Assembly (NCBI GenBank): GCA_038252405.1
Contig: JBBSAJ010000061.1
Span: 1-9,469 of the forward strand
DNA length: 9,469 nt
Source: DATCDE01 sp038252405
Lineage (GTDB): Bacteria; Actinomycetota; Actinomycetes; Prado026
Direction: 5' to 3'
The position numbers and the translations under genes are program-made. This document shows, in pieces, positions 7,460 to 9,469 of the stretch (positions are counted from its first letter, which is position 1; every line of letters starts with the position of its first letter). A model generated the notes under the pieces. The model worked only from the letters and a program-made list of their open reading frames with translations. It did not search any database and was not told the origin of the DNA.

Positions 7460-7473
7460 CCCGGCGGGTCACC
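7455..7473. terminator. compact hairpin spanning two convergent stop codons
   Basis: GGTGACCC (7455-7462) and GGGTCACC (7466-7473) form a perfect 8-bp stem with a 3-base loop. The stem contains both stop codons, TGA at 7457-7459 for the plus gene and TCA (TGA on the minus strand) at 7469-7471. The symmetry suits a bidirectional terminator; there is no U-tract, as is common in actinobacteria. Confidence 0.6.
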
Positions 7474-8254
7474 CCACCGGGTGGCCGGTCAGCCAGGCCA
7501 CCGCGGACTGGACGTCCTGGGCCCGCCAGGAGATGTCCGCCGGGGCGGCCAGGTTGGCCTTGCCGGTGTCGCTGAGGAAGTTGTCGAGCGTCGACGGCGG
7601 GTGCACCCCGTTGGTGAACGCCGTCCCGGTGATCAGCCAGCGCTCGTGGCCCTGTCCGTCGATCACGAAGACGACGTCCTGGTGCGACACGTCGTAGGTG
7701 AGCGGCTTGCCGGTGAGCCAGTCGGTGGGCGGCGGTCCGGCGCCCTCGGGCACCTTCTCGTAGGCGACACCGAGGATCTTCCACAAGGTGGCGATCTGCG
7801 CCGGCGTCCCGGTCAGGAAGTTCCAGTTCGGCTGGGCGCCGTACAGCTTCTGGTAGGCGGCCAGCCGCTGCGGCGTGTCCCGCTCGGGGTCGACGGTCAC
7901 CTCGAGCAGCTCCACCTGGTCGCCCAGCCCGGCCTTGGCCACCGCCTCGTCGATCACCCGGAAGTTCGTGCTGGTCAGCGGGCAGATCTCCTGGCACAGC
8001 GTCAGCGAGTCGGTCAGCACGATCGTCTTGCCGTGCAGCGAGGCCAGGCTCGTCACCGTGCCCCGCTGGTCGACCAGCGGCAGTGACAGCACGGCTGTGG
8101 GCAGCGCCCGGTCCAGGACCGTGCCGTTGGCTGGTTGCGGTTGGGCGGCGGCGGCCGGCCCGGCACTCGAGCAGGCGGCCGCCAGTAGGCCGAGCCCGGC
8201 CAGGACGGCGGCCAGGACGGCGGACCGGGTCTGCCGGCGCGGAGGATGAGGCAT
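7469..8254 (-). CDS. SCO1/SenC family thioredoxin-fold lipoprotein
   Basis: 261-residue exported lipoprotein. A basic N-terminus and hydrophobic stretch (11-24) lead to the lipobox LAAAC with lipidated C28. The mature part has a thioredoxin fold with the Sco signature C87-x3-C91-P (LCQEICP) and a conserved distal histidine H191 (SHQDVVFVID), together forming the copper/redox site. VDPERDTPQRLAAYQKLYG at 121-139 and WKILGVAYEK at 158-167 are typical Sco blocks. Sco proteins deliver copper to, or reduce cysteines of, the CuA centre of cytochrome oxidase; some act as general envelope thiol reductases. No oxidase or copper gene is present here, so the role is open. The ATG at 8254 gives a normal signal peptide. 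There is no Shine-Dalgarno sequence, but a -10-like TAGGGT lies upstream. Convergent with the gene ending at 7459. Confidence 0.92.
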   Translation of the reverse strand: MPHPPRRQTRSAVLAAVLAGLGLLAAACSSAGPAAAAQPQPANGTVLDRALPTAVLSLPLVDQRGTVTSLASLHGKTIVLTDSLTLCQEICPLTSTNFRVIDEAVAKAGLGDQVELLEVTVDPERDTPQRLAAYQKLYGAQPNWNFLTGTPAQIATLWKILGVAYEKVPEGAGPPPTDWLTGKPLTYDVSHQDVVFVIDGQGHERWLITGTAFTNGVHPPSTLDNFLSDTGKANLAAPADISWRAQDVQSAVAWLTGHPVG

Positions 8255-8263
8255 GAGAAGGGG

Positions 8264-8269
8264 ACCCTA
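8264..8269 (-). promoter_or_regulatory. -10-like element of the Sco lipoprotein gene
   Basis: On the minus strand this reads TAGGGT, fitting TANNNT, 9 bases before the ATG at 8254. Transcription would start only two or three bases upstream of the codon. The bases between (CCCCTTCTC) hold no ribosome binding site, so the message is probably leaderless or nearly so. Confidence 0.4.
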
Positions 8270-8353
8270 CGTCGTCATGGGGAAGGACCGCTTCCCAGGG
8301 TTCTACCAGCCGGGCCGAAGACGTGTCCCAGCCGTCCCTGTCAGGATTGGGGG

Positions 8354-9274
8354 GTGCGTCTCTCCGGGCCGTGGCGAGTGTTTGCGGTGGTGGCCGCCTC
8401 GGTGCTGGTCGTGGCGGGTGCGCTGATGGTGGCCGCGCCGGTGCGCAGGGCCGTGCTGCTCCTGGCCAGGCACGGGCAGCGGGTGACCGACGTGCTGCCG
8501 CGGTCGGGAGCACGCACCCAGCCGGCGAGCTCGCCGGTCCCGTCGGCGTCGGCGACACCGTCGCCCACGCCGTCGTCCGTCCCGGTCACCGAGATCCGGC
8601 CCCGGTCCACGCTGGTCGGGCTCGGCGACTCCGTCCCCGCCGGCAGCGCGTGCGACTGTGTCCCGTTCGTTCCGCGGCTCGGCCAGCAGCTGGCGGCCGA
8701 CAGGGGCCAGCCGGTGACGGCGGTCAACGACGCCACGGGCGGCGAGGACAGCAGCGAGCTGCTCGCGGCGCTCACTCACCCGACCCGCACCGCTCGGGAC
8801 GTGAGCACCGCCAACGTCGTCACCGTCACGATCGGGGCCAACGACGTGGCCTACTCCAGCTACGCCAGCGGCAGCTGCGGCGGGGACGACGGGACGGCCT
8901 GCTACCGGCCCGAGGTGCGGGCCATGTCGGCGAACGTGTCGGCGATCCTCCAGCGGATCCGGGCCCTGCGGGGCGGTCGGCCCACCACCGTCCTGGTCAC
9001 CGGCTACTGGAACGTGTGGCAGGACGGGCAGGTGGCCGGCAGCATGGGGGCGGAGTTCGTCCAGGTCAGCCGCCTCGTCACCACCATGGTCAACCAGGGG
9101 CTGCAGCAGGCGGCGACCAGCCACGGAGCCCTCTTCGTGGACCTGGCGAAGGCGTTCACCGCCGCCGGTCCGGACGACACCGGTCTGCTGGCCGCGGACG
9201 GCGACCACCCGAACGCGGCCGGCCACCAGCTGATCGCCGACGTCCTCACCCAGGTGTATCTCGCTGGCACCTGA
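8354..9274 (+). CDS. membrane-anchored SGNH/GDSL-family hydrolase
   Basis: 306-residue protein. Residues 8-28 form one hydrophobic helix (signal anchor). A Pro/Ser/Thr/Ala-rich linker at about 56-78 then probably spans the cell wall, and the SGNH esterase domain covers 85-306. Catalytic blocks: GDSVPAG at 91-97 with nucleophile S93, oxyanion residues near G129/G130, GAND at 161-164 (N163), and D282-x2-H285 in DGDHPNAAGH. Cysteines C100, C102, C175 and C183 could form disulfides, in line with an extracytoplasmic site. Such enzymes hydrolyse ester bonds in lipids or acetylated sugars; the substrate cannot be assigned. The GTG at 8354 is preferred because the signal anchor follows directly and AGGA lies 7 bases upstream; an ATG at 8246 would add 36 unlikely residues overlapping the divergent gene's start. 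Confidence 0.88.
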   Translation: MRLSGPWRVFAVVAASVLVVAGALMVAAPVRRAVLLLARHGQRVTDVLPRSGARTQPASSPVPSASATPSPTPSSVPVTEIRPRSTLVGLGDSVPAGSACDCVPFVPRLGQQLAADRGQPVTAVNDATGGEDSSELLAALTHPTRTARDVSTANVVTVTIGANDVAYSSYASGSCGGDDGTACYRPEVRAMSANVSAILQRIRALRGGRPTTVLVTGYWNVWQDGQVAGSMGAEFVQVSRLVTTMVNQGLQQAATSHGALFVDLAKAFTAAGPDDTGLLAADGDHPNAAGHQLIADVLTQVYLAGT

Positions 9275-9320
9275 TGGCGCCGGTGGGGAACATTCCGGGG
9301 CCCCGAGGCGTCACCCCTGA

Positions 9321-9469
9321 GTGCGGACGCTGCTGACCCGTCGCCAGCTGATGGCCGGGGTACTCGGTGGGGCCGCGGTCACCGTCGCGGGGGGGGCGCG
9401 GCGCCCCCCCCCCCGCGCGCCCCCCCCCCCCCCCCCCCCCCCCCCCCGCCCCGGCCGGCCCCCGGGGGG
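9321..9469 (+). CDS. N-terminus of a probable Tat-exported protein (partial, cut by low-quality end)
   Basis: Starting at GTG 9321 the frame reads a short basic N-terminus with TRRQLMA at residues 6-12, matching the twin-arginine consensus, followed by a hydrophobic GVLGGAAVTVA segment. This is a typical Tat signal peptide, so the product is probably exported folded. Only about 23 codons are credible: from about base 9389 the sequence becomes G and C runs and the translation turns into Gly/Arg/Pro. The start lies 46 bases after the hydrolase stop, so the two may be co-transcribed. No strong ribosome binding site is seen (GAGG at 9305-9308 is rather far). Product unknown. Confidence 0.5.
   Translation, partial: MRTLLTRRQLMAGVLGGAAVTVAGGARRPPPRAPPPPPPPPPRPGRPPG
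9389..9469. other. low-complexity G/C homopolymer end, probably artefactual
   Basis: A run of eight G (9389-9396) is followed by GC alternation and long C runs to the window end, with almost no A or T. Genomic DNA next to it has normal mixed codon content. The abrupt change is typical of an assembly or read-end artefact rather than biology. Confidence 0.75.

Noticed and set aside
8303..9226. 307-codon minus-strand frame opposite the SGNH hydrolase
   Set aside because: The plus strand carries all SGNH catalytic blocks; the minus frame is low-complexity Arg/Gly/Val.
9287..9305. Short palindromes GGAACATTCC and CGGGGCCCCG after the hydrolase stop
   Set aside because: Arms are short (4-5 bp) with almost no loop and no T-tract, and the next gene starts closely on the same strand; not convincing as a terminator.

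Overview
The window is very GC-rich, with strong G/C bias at third codon positions. Gene content and order (a CGNR/ABATE regulator, an SSB paralogue next to the ABC-F protein EttA, a Sco1-like lipoprotein, probable leaderless starts) point to a high-GC actinobacterium. The exact genus cannot be read from this. Both ends look like contig ends: the left edge cuts a gene, and the right edge dissolves into G and C homopolymers that are probably a sequence artefact.

Layout. 1-58: possible last codons of an unknown gene. 155-547 (+): small cysteine-rich, probably zinc-binding protein. 564-724: two copies of a palindrome-ended repeat in opposite orientation, filling the gap between convergent gene ends. 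737-2970 (-): three closely spaced genes, transcribed EamA-family transporter -> PPK2 polyphosphate kinase -> small membrane-anchored protein. 2971-3040: divergent control region with a 30-bp inverted repeat. 3041-3661 (+): CGNR zinc-finger regulator, the likely owner of that operator. 3671-4042 (-): small membrane-anchored conserved protein. 4208-7459 (+): SSB paralogue, EttA, a hotdog-fold thioesterase and a conserved unknown protein, the last two coupled by an ATGA overlap. 7469-8254 (-): Sco1/SenC-type lipoprotein. 8354-9274 (+): membrane-anchored SGNH/GDSL hydrolase. 9321-end (+): start of a probable Tat-exported protein, lost in the low-complexity end.

How the parts fit. The left block looks like one regulated unit: a divergent CGNR regulator facing an operon that couples an exporter-type permease with a polyphosphate-driven nucleotide kinase. 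The middle block resembles a conserved actinobacterial neighbourhood centred on the translation factor EttA. The right block encodes envelope and exported proteins. Most genes are ordinary housekeeping or conserved genes. I see no defence system, prophage, CRISPR array, biosynthetic cluster, tRNA or rRNA. The least explained items are the 49-bp repeat pair at 564-724, the symmetric operator at 2993-3022, and the conserved protein of unknown function at 6824-7459.
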